Notes under the pieces: model-generated
What the model saw: the letters and a program-made list of their open reading frames with translations, nothing else
Database searches by the model: none
What the model was told of the DNA's origin: nothing
Made by a program: the position numbers and the translations under genes
Part shown: positions 10,748 through 18,765 of the stretch, piece by piece
Position numbering within the stretch: the stretch's first letter is position 1
Layout of the letters: every line of letters begins with the position of its first letter
IMG/VR virus record: IMGVR_UViG_3300042292_000665
Location: 1 to 46,652 of that record
From: a virus
Direction: 5' to 3' (one strand)
Length of the DNA: 46,652 nucleotides

Positions 10748-11788
10748 CTAAAACGAATATGTTATTGAGAATAGCACCATTGGTATTGTCTTATGTTCAG
10801 GTTGATTAAATTCAAAAAACCAATTGTGTAAGTCGACTCTATGCGCTTCCAACGTTAATGTAACATCCTGTATTGAGTCAGAAATACCCATATAAACATC
10901 TGTCATTTCTGAATATTCGCTAGTTCTTGTCCCATATGAACCACCGACATATAAATCCCATTTACCTGTAAAGTTGTAAGATGCACTAACATTACCACCA
11001 ATTTCATCTGATACCGTGTTCAATTTACGATAGGTAGCTTCACCTTGAAGCTTAATATCATCAATGTAGTGTTGTATACCAATAAAATGAATTTGTTGTG
11101 TTAGAGTCTTCTCTATCATATTTATAATGTTTTTAGGATCAGTCGATACAGCGTATCCTGTGTTATCCGTAAAAGCATAATGGAAAGTTGTATTGTTGTC
11201 GTATACAGCTTTAAGGTCAAACCCATACATTATATCACTATTACCATACAATGAAAAATTTGAACCATATACATCAATTTTGGGGTTATCTAATACTTGT
11301 TTACCAATGTAACTTCTTAATTTTATATTAAAATGTGATAAATCAGCTGTATATGTTATTTGACCACCATCTGTTATATCTGGTAAGTTTGTGTATCGTC
11401 TCGGGTCATATGTACTTAATGGAAGTAGCACACTACCGTTAACTTGAGAATTTTGTAAATTAGTATTAATAAATCCAATTGAATTTGTTAACCTACCAAA
11501 TGCTACATCTAACTGGTTACAACCTTCTACATATAATGGAACATCAATTAATAGACGTCGTACTGGGTTAAATTTATTTGTAGAAAATTGACCTGATAGG
11601 TACCCATGTTGATTAGATACTGTTGTATTTACAACCGCTTCATATTCATTATGCTGTACAATATTCGGGTTTGACGAATAAGTGTATGTTAAAAAACCTG
11701 ATATATTAGCAATGTATTCGTTATACTCAAAGGTTTTTGCGTTTGCACTCGAATAAAATACAAACATTATAATAGCCCATTTTCTCAT
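10748..11788 (-). CDS. Phage-encoded outer-membrane beta-barrel (porin-like) protein
   Basis: It has 346 residues. The N-terminus is a signal peptide (MRKWAIIMFVFYSSANA, cleavage likely before KTFEY). The mature part has many alternating polar/apolar beta strands ('GGNVSASYNFTGKWDLYVGG', 'DVTLTLEAHRVDL'). The last residue is Phe in 'VLFSITYSF', the C-terminal beta-signal recognised by the Bam machinery. This combination indicates export to the outer membrane of the infected cell. The start is 2 bases after the stop of the upstream PstS-like gene, so they are coupled. In gammaproteobacterial genomes I recall small PstS-like genes next to a porin-like gene, so the pair may have been acquired together (inference). 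Roles could include blocking superinfection or altering uptake; none is shown. Confidence 0.8.
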   Translation of the reverse strand: MRKWAIIMFVFYSSANAKTFEYNEYIANISGFLTYTYSSNPNIVQHNEYEAVVNTTVSNQHGYLSGQFSTNKFNPVRRLLIDVPLYVEGCNQLDVAFGRLTNSIGFINTNLQNSQVNGSVLLPLSTYDPRRYTNLPDITDGGQITYTADLSHFNIKLRSYIGKQVLDNPKIDVYGSNFSLYGNSDIMYGFDLKAVYDNNTTFHYAFTDNTGYAVSTDPKNIINMIEKTLTQQIHFIGIQHYIDDIKLQGEATYRKLNTVSDEIGGNVSASYNFTGKWDLYVGGSYGTRTSEYSEMTDVYMGISDSIQDVTLTLEAHRVDLHNWFFEFNQPEHKTIPMVLFSITYSF

Positions 11789-11790
11789 AT

Positions 11791-12216
11791 CTAATCCACA
11801 ACGTCAATAGCACGTACATCATTAGTGAATAACCCCCTCATCGCGCAGGGTACATATGCAATAGCGCCCGATATTTTAGTTACAGAATCTATTGCCTCTT
11901 CAATACTATGTACAACAATGTAATGTTTAGCATCACCTTGCTGTATTTTACTACCTATCAAATTGTTGAAGTGGTAGGTAGATAACATCAATACTTGTGA
12001 AACAAATATCGAATGTATCGGGTCGTCAAACGATATAAAAACTGGTGTAATAGGTATACCATTATTCCAGTAGGTAGTCCGCAACGTAAATATTGATTGC
12101 ACTTCGTACCGGTATAGTTTTGATTGATTCAATACTTTGTTGTTTATTAAAATAACGTCAGCATTAGATACAGTTAAAAATAGGTACATGATTACTGCTA
12201 CAAATGCTTTCTTCAC
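11791..12216 (-). CDS. Secreted PstS-like (periplasmic phosphate-binding-protein-like) small protein
   Basis: I choose the GTG at 12216 because AAGG sits six bases upstream and the product then begins with a classic signal peptide (MKKAFVAVIMYLFLTVSNA); the frame itself extends to a TTG at 12231. The mature protein of about 120 residues contains 'YEVQSIFTLRTTYWNNGIPI' and near the end 'AIDSVTKISGAIAYVP'. These match the half-length PstS-like family ('...IFtmr...W.dG.pItpV', '...GAIGYv') found in marine gammaproteobacteria. Full PstS has about 320 residues, so this is a single-lobe relative and may not bind phosphate. It is the first gene of the minus-strand envelope cassette and is probably driven by the AATAAATA box at 12252-12259. 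Confidence 0.7.
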   Translation of the reverse strand: MKKAFVAVIMYLFLTVSNADVILINNKVLNQSKLYRYEVQSIFTLRTTYWNNGIPITPVFISFDDPIHSIFVSQVLMLSTYHFNNLIGSKIQQGDAKHYIVVHSIEEAIDSVTKISGAIAYVPCAMRGLFTNDVRAIDVVD

Positions 12217-12251
12217 AATAAACCTTATCAAAGTAATTGGGTATATGGCAA

Positions 12252-12259
12252 TATTTATT
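12252..12259 (-). promoter_or_regulatory. T4-type late promoter box for the envelope cassette
   Basis: On the minus strand this reads AATAAATA (preceded by TT), one base from the T4 late consensus TATAAATA. It lies 36 bases upstream of the GTG of the PstS-like gene. The same variant occurs divergently at 12299-12306. T4 late promoters consist of only this -10 box read by gp55, and a gp55-like gene is present in the window. The site is a single short match in AT-rich DNA, so confidence is moderate. Confidence 0.45.
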
Positions 12260-12298
12260 AATTATTTCATACCTGGACTATTGGCAAACATGAAGTAT

Positions 12299-12306
12299 AA
12301 TAAATA
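12299..12306 (+). promoter_or_regulatory. T4-type late promoter box for the tail-fibre genes
   Basis: AATAAATA lies 33 bases upstream of the tail-fibre ATG at 12339, in the 120-base divergent gap shared with the minus-strand envelope cassette. It mirrors the box at 12252-12259 in sequence and spacing. Together they would give divergent late transcription from one short region. Confidence 0.45.
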
Positions 12307-12338
12307 ATCGATAGTAACCTAATAAATCCTTGAACACC

Positions 12339-14492
12339 ATGAGATTACCATTTAGACACGGGATTGTAAAATACGATGTTGACAATAATAAAGTTCCTAC
12401 GTTCCTTGAAGCGGACCCACGTGAACGTTATGTCACATTAAGAGCTGATATCAGTGCAGTATTAATCAATTTAGCGTTTTATGACGCTAATTATTTGTTT
12501 GAAGAGAACCGTGCAGTTAATAATGCGTGGGGACCATTTCAATCTGATATAAAATACTGGCTATATTGGGATATCGATAAATTAACCGGAGCTCGTACAT
12601 TTGGTAGTACAAGTTATGAGCCATTAGTATCAAATAGAAAACCAACAGTAGCTAGCGTTGGTCAACATTGGTTTGATACCAATGAAATGTGTATGAAAGT
12701 GTGGTCAGGTAAAAACTGGACACCATATATACGGTTGTTTGCTTGTACTTATTTAAATGGTTTTGTAAATGTTTACCCACTTTCAACTCAAGTATCTGTA
12801 TATGAAAGTTGTGATGCTGGTAATATTTTATTTGATGACCTAAATTCACCAACACAACAAACAACAGTAGATGATACATATAAATTTCTTACTGATATTG
12901 TTCCGTTCAGTGATAGCAAATCCGTAACAACAACTGTTAGTTTAAATCAAAATATACGTTACGGTATAGCTGGCGAAAATATAACAAAATATTCGTTAGT
13001 GTCTTTTAAATATGATGGTACTATTCAAACAGCGTCATATTCGGACCCAAATAAAAGTGCTGTAGTAGGTATAGTTGATAGAGATGTAGCTAAAGGTGAA
13101 AAATGCTATTATAAATCGACAATGTATTTGTCTGATTATATAAAGTCTTGGGATGCAGACCCATCATCACCTTTATATCTTGGGTTATTTGGATATATTA
13201 ATCAACGACCTCCAATAACAGGATACATACAAAAAGTCGGTACTGTTATATCACCGTCACTTGCGTACATTGATATATCATTTCATAATATTCATTACGA
13301 AAGCTTTCAAAAGCAACCAAAACAGTTAACTGTTGATATATTATCTGGTAAATTTTATATTAAACGTGATGGTGTTTTACCTGCATCTACTGATATTTTT
13401 ATCGATGAAACGATAATAATAGAAGGGGGTACATCTCCTACGTCGCCAACATCACCGACAAACCCTACAACCCCTACAATACCAACAACGCCTACACCTG
13501 ACCCTGATTTACCAGATCCGTACGCAGTTAATAACATATTGCTGTTAAAATTTGAAGAACCTCAAGGTGGTCAAGCGTTTACAGACTCAAGCAATCGTAA
13601 CCAAATTGTTACTATTGTTGGTAACCCATATGTATCTACAGCAAAATCAAAAATAGGAACAGGTAGCTTATATCTCGACGGTACCTCGTCGTACTTATAC
13701 TACCCGAATGTTTTTAGTAGTATCACTTCTACTACAACACCATTCTCTATCGATTTTTGGTATTACCCAACATCTTTATCAGTTAATACCGGTGCATACG
13801 TATTAGGTATAAATTCAGCTAGTCAAGGTAGAAATGTTCTGATTGTAGGTAAAGGTTATTGGATTGATCATAATACAGTCGACCCTGCTTTACCGATACA
13901 ACAAAATGCGTGGAACCATGTCGCTTTAGTATCTGATGGTACAAACATAGTACTATATATTAATGGTATATCCACTAACACCTCACCTTCACCTACCACT
14001 CCATTATCTGATTGTGTGTTAGGTATTGGTGCAGAATTTGATACAGCAAATGGTGGTACACCTGGTAACTGGGCTCCAGGGTTTGTTGATAAATTTAGAA
14101 TAACAGCAGGTGTTGTTAGATATACTGGAGATTTTGACCCAAACACAGAACAAGCTATTCCTTCTGGTGGTACTGGTGGGTCTGGCGGTTCTACAGGTGG
14201 TCTTAGCGGTGGAGGTGGTACAGTTGGTACCCCATCAAATCCGGTTGTACCTATCCCAGATTATACTGGTAGCGCATATCAAAACGTTCAAGCGTTTGTA
14301 TATTCTTTTACAGCTAAGAGTTTTTATTGGAATATTACACATGATCACCGGTTACCAAATTTTGTTGTACAAGCGTATGATAACAACAATGAATTGTTGC
14401 GTCCGGTTAAGCTTAAAGCTACATCTAAATCAAACATTCAAATTTCCTTTGATAGACCTGTAGCTGGTACTGCTACACTATTCATTTATTAA
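12339..14492 (+). CDS. Tail fibre protein with LamG-like domain and C-terminal 'HNLG'-type module
   Basis: I choose the ATG at 12339 (MRLPFRHGIVKYDVD) over the TTG at 12330 because the downstream paralogue begins the same way (MKLAFRQGIVKGSVD). The product has 717 residues. Residues 1-330 form an N-terminal virion-attachment-like region shared with the next gene ('WLYWDIDK...GARTFG', 'QHWFDTN', 'VWSGKNW'). A Pro/Thr linker lies at about 362-395. A LamG/concanavalin-like jelly roll follows at about 400-600 ('GSLYLDGTSSYLYYP', 'WNHVALVSDGTNIVLYINGI'). Then come a Gly/Ser linker and a C-terminal module of about 65 residues with 'FYWNITHDHRLPNFVVQAYD'. The LamG-like fold suggests binding to host surface carbohydrate (inference). 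Confidence 0.85.
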   Translation: MRLPFRHGIVKYDVDNNKVPTFLEADPRERYVTLRADISAVLINLAFYDANYLFEENRAVNNAWGPFQSDIKYWLYWDIDKLTGARTFGSTSYEPLVSNRKPTVASVGQHWFDTNEMCMKVWSGKNWTPYIRLFACTYLNGFVNVYPLSTQVSVYESCDAGNILFDDLNSPTQQTTVDDTYKFLTDIVPFSDSKSVTTTVSLNQNIRYGIAGENITKYSLVSFKYDGTIQTASYSDPNKSAVVGIVDRDVAKGEKCYYKSTMYLSDYIKSWDADPSSPLYLGLFGYINQRPPITGYIQKVGTVISPSLAYIDISFHNIHYESFQKQPKQLTVDILSGKFYIKRDGVLPASTDIFIDETIIIEGGTSPTSPTSPTNPTTPTIPTTPTPDPDLPDPYAVNNILLLKFEEPQGGQAFTDSSNRNQIVTIVGNPYVSTAKSKIGTGSLYLDGTSSYLYYPNVFSSITSTTTPFSIDFWYYPTSLSVNTGAYVLGINSASQGRNVLIVGKGYWIDHNTVDPALPIQQNAWNHVALVSDGTNIVLYINGISTNTSPSPTTPLSDCVLGIGAEFDTANGGTPGNWAPGFVDKFRITAGVVRYTGDFDPNTEQAIPSGGTGGSGGSTGGLSGGGGTVGTPSNPVVPIPDYTGSAYQNVQAFVYSFTAKSFYWNITHDHRLPNFVVQAYDNNNELLRPVKLKATSKSNIQISFDRPVAGTATLFIY

Positions 14493-14505
14493 GAGTTAAT
14501 ACAAT

Positions 14506-16416
14506 ATGAAATTAGCATTTAGACAAGGTATTGTAAAAGGTTCGGTTGACCCATCAGGTAAACTAAACTGTTTTAAAAATGATATCAAACCAAACTATGT
14601 TTCAATACAACCGAACCACGTTCCTATTATTGTAACCTTTGCTCACGGTGATTCAAATTACCTATATGAAGAAGCGAACGCAATAGATGATGCTTGGGGT
14701 CCATTTACACCACCGTTTGCAAAATATTGGTTATATTGGGATATTAACACTCATTCTGGTGTACGTACATTTGGAATTACTGCATTAGAGCCTAAAGTAA
14801 GTGCTAGTGCTCCAAGAGTACCTGATTTAGACCAACATTGGTATAATACACGAACGAATACAATGAATGTGTATGAAACAACAGGTTGGGTTGAAAAAAT
14901 TCGTGTTTTTGCTTGTACATATAACGGTTCTGTTATTATACCGTATAATATGACATCTCAGGTAAACGATAATACCGGTAACCTATCTGGGTATATCTTA
15001 TTTGATGTAGATAATATGCCGTTAATGCGGCAAAATGCACAACAATTCATAACAACAGAATCACATCTATATACAACAAAATCTGTTATTGATCCTGCTA
15101 ATTTTAGTTCGTCGATTTTCTATGCAGCTGCTAAAGGTCATATACCTGAATACAGAGTAGTTTCTTTTTATAAAGATAACACCGTATCTTTAGCGTCTTG
15201 TTACGACACCTCAAATCGCGCAGCAGTAGGTATTGTTCGCGTGGAGGTATTTGATACAGAAGTCGCTCCTGTTGTTACCAATGGTTACGTTACGTTTATT
15301 GGTTGGAATTTTACATCACCGCCATCTACATCACTATACCTCGGTAATTACGGTGAATTACAGACTACTATACCATCTTCTGGGTTTATTCAGAAAATTG
15401 GAACTATCGTTTCTAGCGATACTATTTTTATTGATATAGACCCTCAAATAATTTATTACACCGGTAACGAAAAAAATATTTTAACGTTACCAGTAACAGT
15501 TGATGTATCTTCTGGTAAATTATATACAACATCATCGACTATATCTCGAATCAGTACACTTATTACCACTACAACAACTAATACAGGTACAGGAACCGGT
15601 ACAGGAACAGGTAGTGGTACAGGGACCGGTACAGGAACTGGTACAGGAACAGGTACAGGAACTGGTACAGGAACTGGTACAGGAACTGGTACAGGAACTG
15701 GTACAGGAACAGGTACAGGAACAGGTACAGGAACAGGTAGTGGTACAGGAACTGGTACGGGTACCGGATCTGGAACAGGTAGTGGGACAGGAACTGGTAC
15801 TGGCACAGGTAGTGGAACAGGGACCACCACAACAGAACCACCAGACACCACAAATGCATGGTTACTTATAGGTGGTGTTGACGGTGATGGTTTTGACAAT
15901 ACATTATTTGATGAAATTGTTAATTTACCACCTGGAACACCAAGTAGTTTAAGTGGTGCAGCTACAGGTAATGATGCAAACGTAGCAGGTTACACATATA
16001 ATCAAAATACACCTGCAGCAGCATGGTTAATACAACATGATCAAAACACGTTAAATGCTATTGTACAAGTTACTGATTTAGATGGTGTGGTGTTAGTGCC
16101 AACATCAATTAAATTGCAAGATGTAAATTCAATTTTAATAACTTTTTCAGCACCAACCTCGGGTATTGCTCAAATAGCGTTAATTAAACCATCAACTGTT
16201 ATAGCTGTTGCAACTGTTCCAGCAGTCGTTAAAACGTTTGTACAAACGAATGCGAGTAAAACATGGACTATTCAACATAACCTTGGATATATGCCTATCA
16301 TTACTGTTTATGTTAATGGAATTTTATCCATACCAGCACTTACAGTTCACGATAATTCTAACTCAGTTACGTTGACATTTGGTACCGCTGTAGCTGGTCG
16401 TGCCCAATTACTGTAA
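14506..16416 (+). CDS. Tail fibre protein with long Gly-Thr repeat and two C-terminal 'HNLG'-type modules
   Basis: It has 636 residues. The N-terminal 350 residues are homologous to the previous fibre ('KYWLYWDIN', 'GVRTFGITALEP', 'IRVFACTY'). Residues about 360-440 are an almost pure Gly-Thr/Gly-Ser dipeptide repeat. After a short acidic linker, two tandem modules follow: 'AAWLIQHDQNTLNAIVQVTD' and 'KTWTIQHNLGYMPIITVYVN', each ending in a '...F...P/V.GxAQ' strand. W-x-I-x-H-N-L-G modules are common distal units of phage tail proteins. The LamG-like domain of the neighbour is replaced here by the repeat. The gene begins 14 bases after the upstream stop, so they are likely one transcript. Confidence 0.85.
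   Translation: MKLAFRQGIVKGSVDPSGKLNCFKNDIKPNYVSIQPNHVPIIVTFAHGDSNYLYEEANAIDDAWGPFTPPFAKYWLYWDINTHSGVRTFGITALEPKVSASAPRVPDLDQHWYNTRTNTMNVYETTGWVEKIRVFACTYNGSVIIPYNMTSQVNDNTGNLSGYILFDVDNMPLMRQNAQQFITTESHLYTTKSVIDPANFSSSIFYAAAKGHIPEYRVVSFYKDNTVSLASCYDTSNRAAVGIVRVEVFDTEVAPVVTNGYVTFIGWNFTSPPSTSLYLGNYGELQTTIPSSGFIQKIGTIVSSDTIFIDIDPQIIYYTGNEKNILTLPVTVDVSSGKLYTTSSTISRISTLITTTTTNTGTGTGTGTGSGTGTGTGTGTGTGTGTGTGTGTGTGTGTGTGTGTGTGTGTGSGTGTGTGTGSGTGSGTGTGTGTGSGTGTTTTEPPDTTNAWLLIGGVDGDGFDNTLFDEIVNLPPGTPSSLSGAATGNDANVAGYTYNQNTPAAAWLIQHDQNTLNAIVQVTDLDGVVLVPTSIKLQDVNSILITFSAPTSGIAQIALIKPSTVIAVATVPAVVKTFVQTNASKTWTIQHNLGYMPIITVYVNGILSIPALTVHDNSNSVTLTFGTAVAGRAQLL
15583..15825 (+). repeat. Coding tandem repeat encoding (Gly-Thr)n
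   Basis: About 40 consecutive GGT/GGA/GGG-ACA/ACT/ACC/AGT codon pairs, with a dominant 12-base period GGTACAGGAACA or GGTACAGGAACT. The encoded peptide is about 81 residues of Gly-Thr with a few Gly-Ser units. It sits between the N-terminal attachment region and the C-terminal modules of a tail fibre, so it probably acts as an extended flexible spacer. Such near-perfect short-period DNA is prone to length change by slippage in multiples of 6 bases, which keeps the frame. Confidence 0.95.
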
Positions 16417-16460
16417 TAATAATTCTAAATATATGATTATCTTATTTTTATAGCATTGAT

Positions 16461-16664
16461 ATGATACACGAACAGTCTGACCCAGCAAATATTTGGTTAA
16501 TAACCCATTCATTGAATTCTATTTCACCGGTAGTAACAACATGGTTAAATTTACCGTCCGGTATTACATTAGTGATTCCAAGAGAGGTGTCAGTGATAGA
16601 TGAAGATAATATTCGAATCATATTCACCGCACCTCAATCCGGCGCAGCAGTGATTAACATTTAA
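16461..16664 (+). CDS. Single-module small tail protein ('HNLG'-type)
   Basis: It has 67 residues, almost exactly one copy of the module at the ends of the neighbouring fibres: 'ANIWLITHSLNSISPVVTTW' followed by 'VSVIDEDNIRIIFTAPQSGA'. The Trp, His and the final 'I-x-F-x-x-P-x-x-G-x-A' strand are conserved. There is no convincing Shine-Dalgarno. A CTAAATAT box about 30 bases upstream could be a late promoter variant. It may be an independently made tip or decoration subunit, or a module split from the upstream fibre, whose stop lies 44 bases before. Real gene likely because of the conserved pattern. Confidence 0.65.
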   Translation: MIHEQSDPANIWLITHSLNSISPVVTTWLNLPSGITLVIPREVSVIDEDNIRIIFTAPQSGAAVINI

Positions 16665-16679
16665 CAGGTTCTAAAAATA

Positions 16680-16898
16680 ATGAGCGCTTTTACGTATACG
16701 CACACTCAATCGTTATCATCCAACCTATGGCAAGTAAACCATGGGTTAAACACTAGGTACGTTAACCTTGACGTTATTGTATTAGTTGATGGAAAATATC
16801 AAACTATTTGGCCTAAACAGGTAACTCTACCAGATGAAAATTCAGCTGTTATCTCATTCACAACACCTCAAACAGGTTTTGTACGGATAGGTGGGTAA
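16680..16898 (+). CDS. Second single-module small tail protein ('HNLG'-type)
   Basis: It has 72 residues and again one module: 'SSNLWQVNHGLNTRYVNLDV', then 'VTLPDENSAVISFTTPQTGF'. It starts 15 bases after the previous small gene, and its stop TAA touches the ATG of the next gene, so the three are translated in a row. The sequence differs strongly from the neighbouring copy, so the duplication is not recent. It is probably a small virion component or a subunit that assembles on the fibre. Confidence 0.65.
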   Translation: MSAFTYTHTQSLSSNLWQVNHGLNTRYVNLDVIVLVDGKYQTIWPKQVTLPDENSAVISFTTPQTGFVRIGG

Positions 16899-18041
16899 AT
16901 GCATAATACAGCAAACGTAAATGTAACAGGTAGATGTATAATATCTGATGACCTCGGTAATATAGTATTAGATAAAACCAATGCTATACACCCGATGAAT
17001 GTATCTCGTGCATTTGCAAGAGGTTTATCAAATGAATCAAATCAATTTATTAAACGCATAGCTTTTGGTAACGGTGGTACTTTTGTAGATATCGCTCAAA
17101 ACATTACGTATAATTTTGTGAATGATGGTATATACCCTGATGTATCTGGTTATAAATCAAAATTATATAATGAAACTTATTCAGAAATTGTTGATGAACT
17201 TGATATCAATATCGGCGAAGGTGTAAGCGCATCTAAAAAAGATGACCCTACAAGTTCACCAAATAGTTTATATGGACCAGGTGTAGTAAGTGTTGAACAA
17301 CAAAACTTAACTACAAAACTATGGAATTCAAAAGTAATAACAACATGCGTTCTTAACCGTAATGAACCAAAAAGTCAATACGTAACAGATTTAAACGGTA
17401 CAGTAGATCCAGCAAATTCGGTTTTTGAGTTTGATGAAATTGGCTTGTTCCTCGGTGGGGTTACATCAGATGTACCTACGAGTGGTGTACAAACAGTATC
17501 GTTTATGACTCCTAATTTGTATGTTAATACAGGTCTTAAAATTGATACAAATTATACATTAACTATTACAGTTGATAGTAAAACGCTAACTTATCAAATT
17601 TATACAGATCAAGCAAGTGCTTTTATGACAACTGTTAATAATGTTGACATATACACATATCGATTTGTTGATCTTGTTGCTTTATTAAACGATTCAATCC
17701 CTCAATTAACAGTTGCAATGTCTGAAGGTAATGTTATTAATGGTTCATACTTTGGCTATATGACATTTACTAGCAAAACTACAGGTACGAACTCAGAAGT
17801 TCTCATTAAAAATGAACCAAGTAATGAAGATTGGTTGTTTGGTAATATTGAATTATTTGCAGGTACTAATGAACCGATTTCTGGTGTTAACGTTGGTGTT
17901 CAAAATAACGCAAATGAACCTGCTTCTGAATCAGCTAGATTGCTAACACATTTAATCTTTGAACCTATTCGTAAACCTATGAATAGAACCTACGTCGTTA
18001 AGTATATTTTAGATATTGTTGTTGCACGGACGGTTAAATGA
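16899..18041 (+). CDS. Tail-associated structural protein, paralogue 1 of 3
   Basis: It has 380 residues. The N-terminus 'VTGRCIISDDLGNIVLDKTN', then 'AIHPMNVSRAFARGLSNES' and 'KRIAFGNGGT', is shared with the two following genes. A central 'FEFDEIGLF' and a C-terminal 'ARLLTHLIFEPIRKPMNR' are also common to all three. Between 'EIGLF' and 'RLLTH' this copy carries an inserted beta-rich domain of about 110 residues ('NYTLTITVDSKTLTYQIYTD'). The start follows GGTGGGTAA. It overlaps the next gene by four bases (ATGA). No enzymatic motif. Its position directly after the fibre genes suggests baseplate- or fibre-associated structural protein. Confidence 0.75.
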   Translation: MHNTANVNVTGRCIISDDLGNIVLDKTNAIHPMNVSRAFARGLSNESNQFIKRIAFGNGGTFVDIAQNITYNFVNDGIYPDVSGYKSKLYNETYSEIVDELDINIGEGVSASKKDDPTSSPNSLYGPGVVSVEQQNLTTKLWNSKVITTCVLNRNEPKSQYVTDLNGTVDPANSVFEFDEIGLFLGGVTSDVPTSGVQTVSFMTPNLYVNTGLKIDTNYTLTITVDSKTLTYQIYTDQASAFMTTVNNVDIYTYRFVDLVALLNDSIPQLTVAMSEGNVINGSYFGYMTFTSKTTGTNSEVLIKNEPSNEDWLFGNIELFAGTNEPISGVNVGVQNNANEPASESARLLTHLIFEPIRKPMNRTYVVKYILDIVVARTVK

Positions 18042-18763
18042 ATTCTTTACCTGTTTATGTCGAAGGTCATTGTTTAATAACAGATGATTTAGAATATGTT
18101 CATTTAAATCAATTGAATTCTATTCATTCTGAAAATATGTCTCGTGCTATTGCACGAGGATTAGCACATGAATTTAATAATGGAATTTTTAGAATTGCAT
18201 TTGGTACAGGTGGAACAACATATACAAATCAATTAATTACGTATAATCCAGTTCATGATACCGGTTGGGATGCTACACTGTATAATGAAGTTTATTCTAA
18301 ATCAGCTCAATTTGGATCTGTACATGATCTGATTACCAATACAAAAACAACATCTGGTGTTGGTACGTCAAGTTTAGATAAAGATCGTATATCTCAAACT
18401 GTTATTTCATGTACTATTGGTAAATCAGAACCAGCAACATTAAACACAGTTGATCAATTACAATATGATTATAAACCTAACAAATTCAATGATTTAGCTA
18501 AAAAATATTATGTTGAAGGTCAAAATCCATTCATATTTGATGAGATTGGTTTATTTACAGATGGTGTACCATTAAATGATATTAATGGACATAAAAACAA
18601 CCCAATTGATAGTTCATTAGAATTTAGAAGATTGTTAACGCACTTAACATTTTCACCTGTTATGAAAACAGGTAATCGTATTTTTAATATCAAGTACACA
18701 TTAACAGTTTACGTTAATCGTACTGTTGATGCTCCTTCATTAACTATTATCCAACCATCGTAA
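18038..18763 (+). CDS. Tail-associated structural protein, paralogue 2 of 3 (short form)
   Basis: It has 241 residues and the same N-terminal pattern: 'EGHCLITDDLEYVHLNQLNS', 'MSRAIARGLAHEFN', 'FRIAFGTGGT', then 'FIFDEIGLFTDG' and 'RRLLTHLTFSPVMKTGNR'. It lacks the inserted domain present in both neighbours, so it shows the minimal core of this family. Its ATG overlaps the previous stop, and the next gene starts 3 bases after its own stop. This indicates a translationally coupled trio that arose by tandem duplication. Confidence 0.75.
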   Translation: MNSLPVYVEGHCLITDDLEYVHLNQLNSIHSENMSRAIARGLAHEFNNGIFRIAFGTGGTTYTNQLITYNPVHDTGWDATLYNEVYSKSAQFGSVHDLITNTKTTSGVGTSSLDKDRISQTVISCTIGKSEPATLNTVDQLQYDYKPNKFNDLAKKYYVEGQNPFIFDEIGLFTDGVPLNDINGHKNNPIDSSLEFRRLLTHLTFSPVMKTGNRIFNIKYTLTVYVNRTVDAPSLTIIQPS

Positions 18764-18765
18764 TT

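Noticed and set aside
12217-12231. TTG start for the PstS-like gene
   Set aside because: The GTG five codons later has the Shine-Dalgarno at proper spacing and gives a cleaner signal peptide.
14110-14463. Plus-strand frame of 117 codons rich in Val/Leu
   Set aside because: It is a shadow in a second frame of the tail-fibre gene, without ribosome site or family similarity.
15583-15825. Short regularly spaced repeats as a CRISPR array
   Set aside because: The period is 6-12 bases with no spacers, inside a coding frame; it encodes Gly-Thr.
15456-15899. Minus-strand frame of Val-Pro repeats, and other long frames over the repeat
   Set aside because: They arise only because the Gly-Thr codon repeat is open in several frames. 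They lack ribosome sites, and the plus-strand fibre frame is continuous and homologous to its neighbour.
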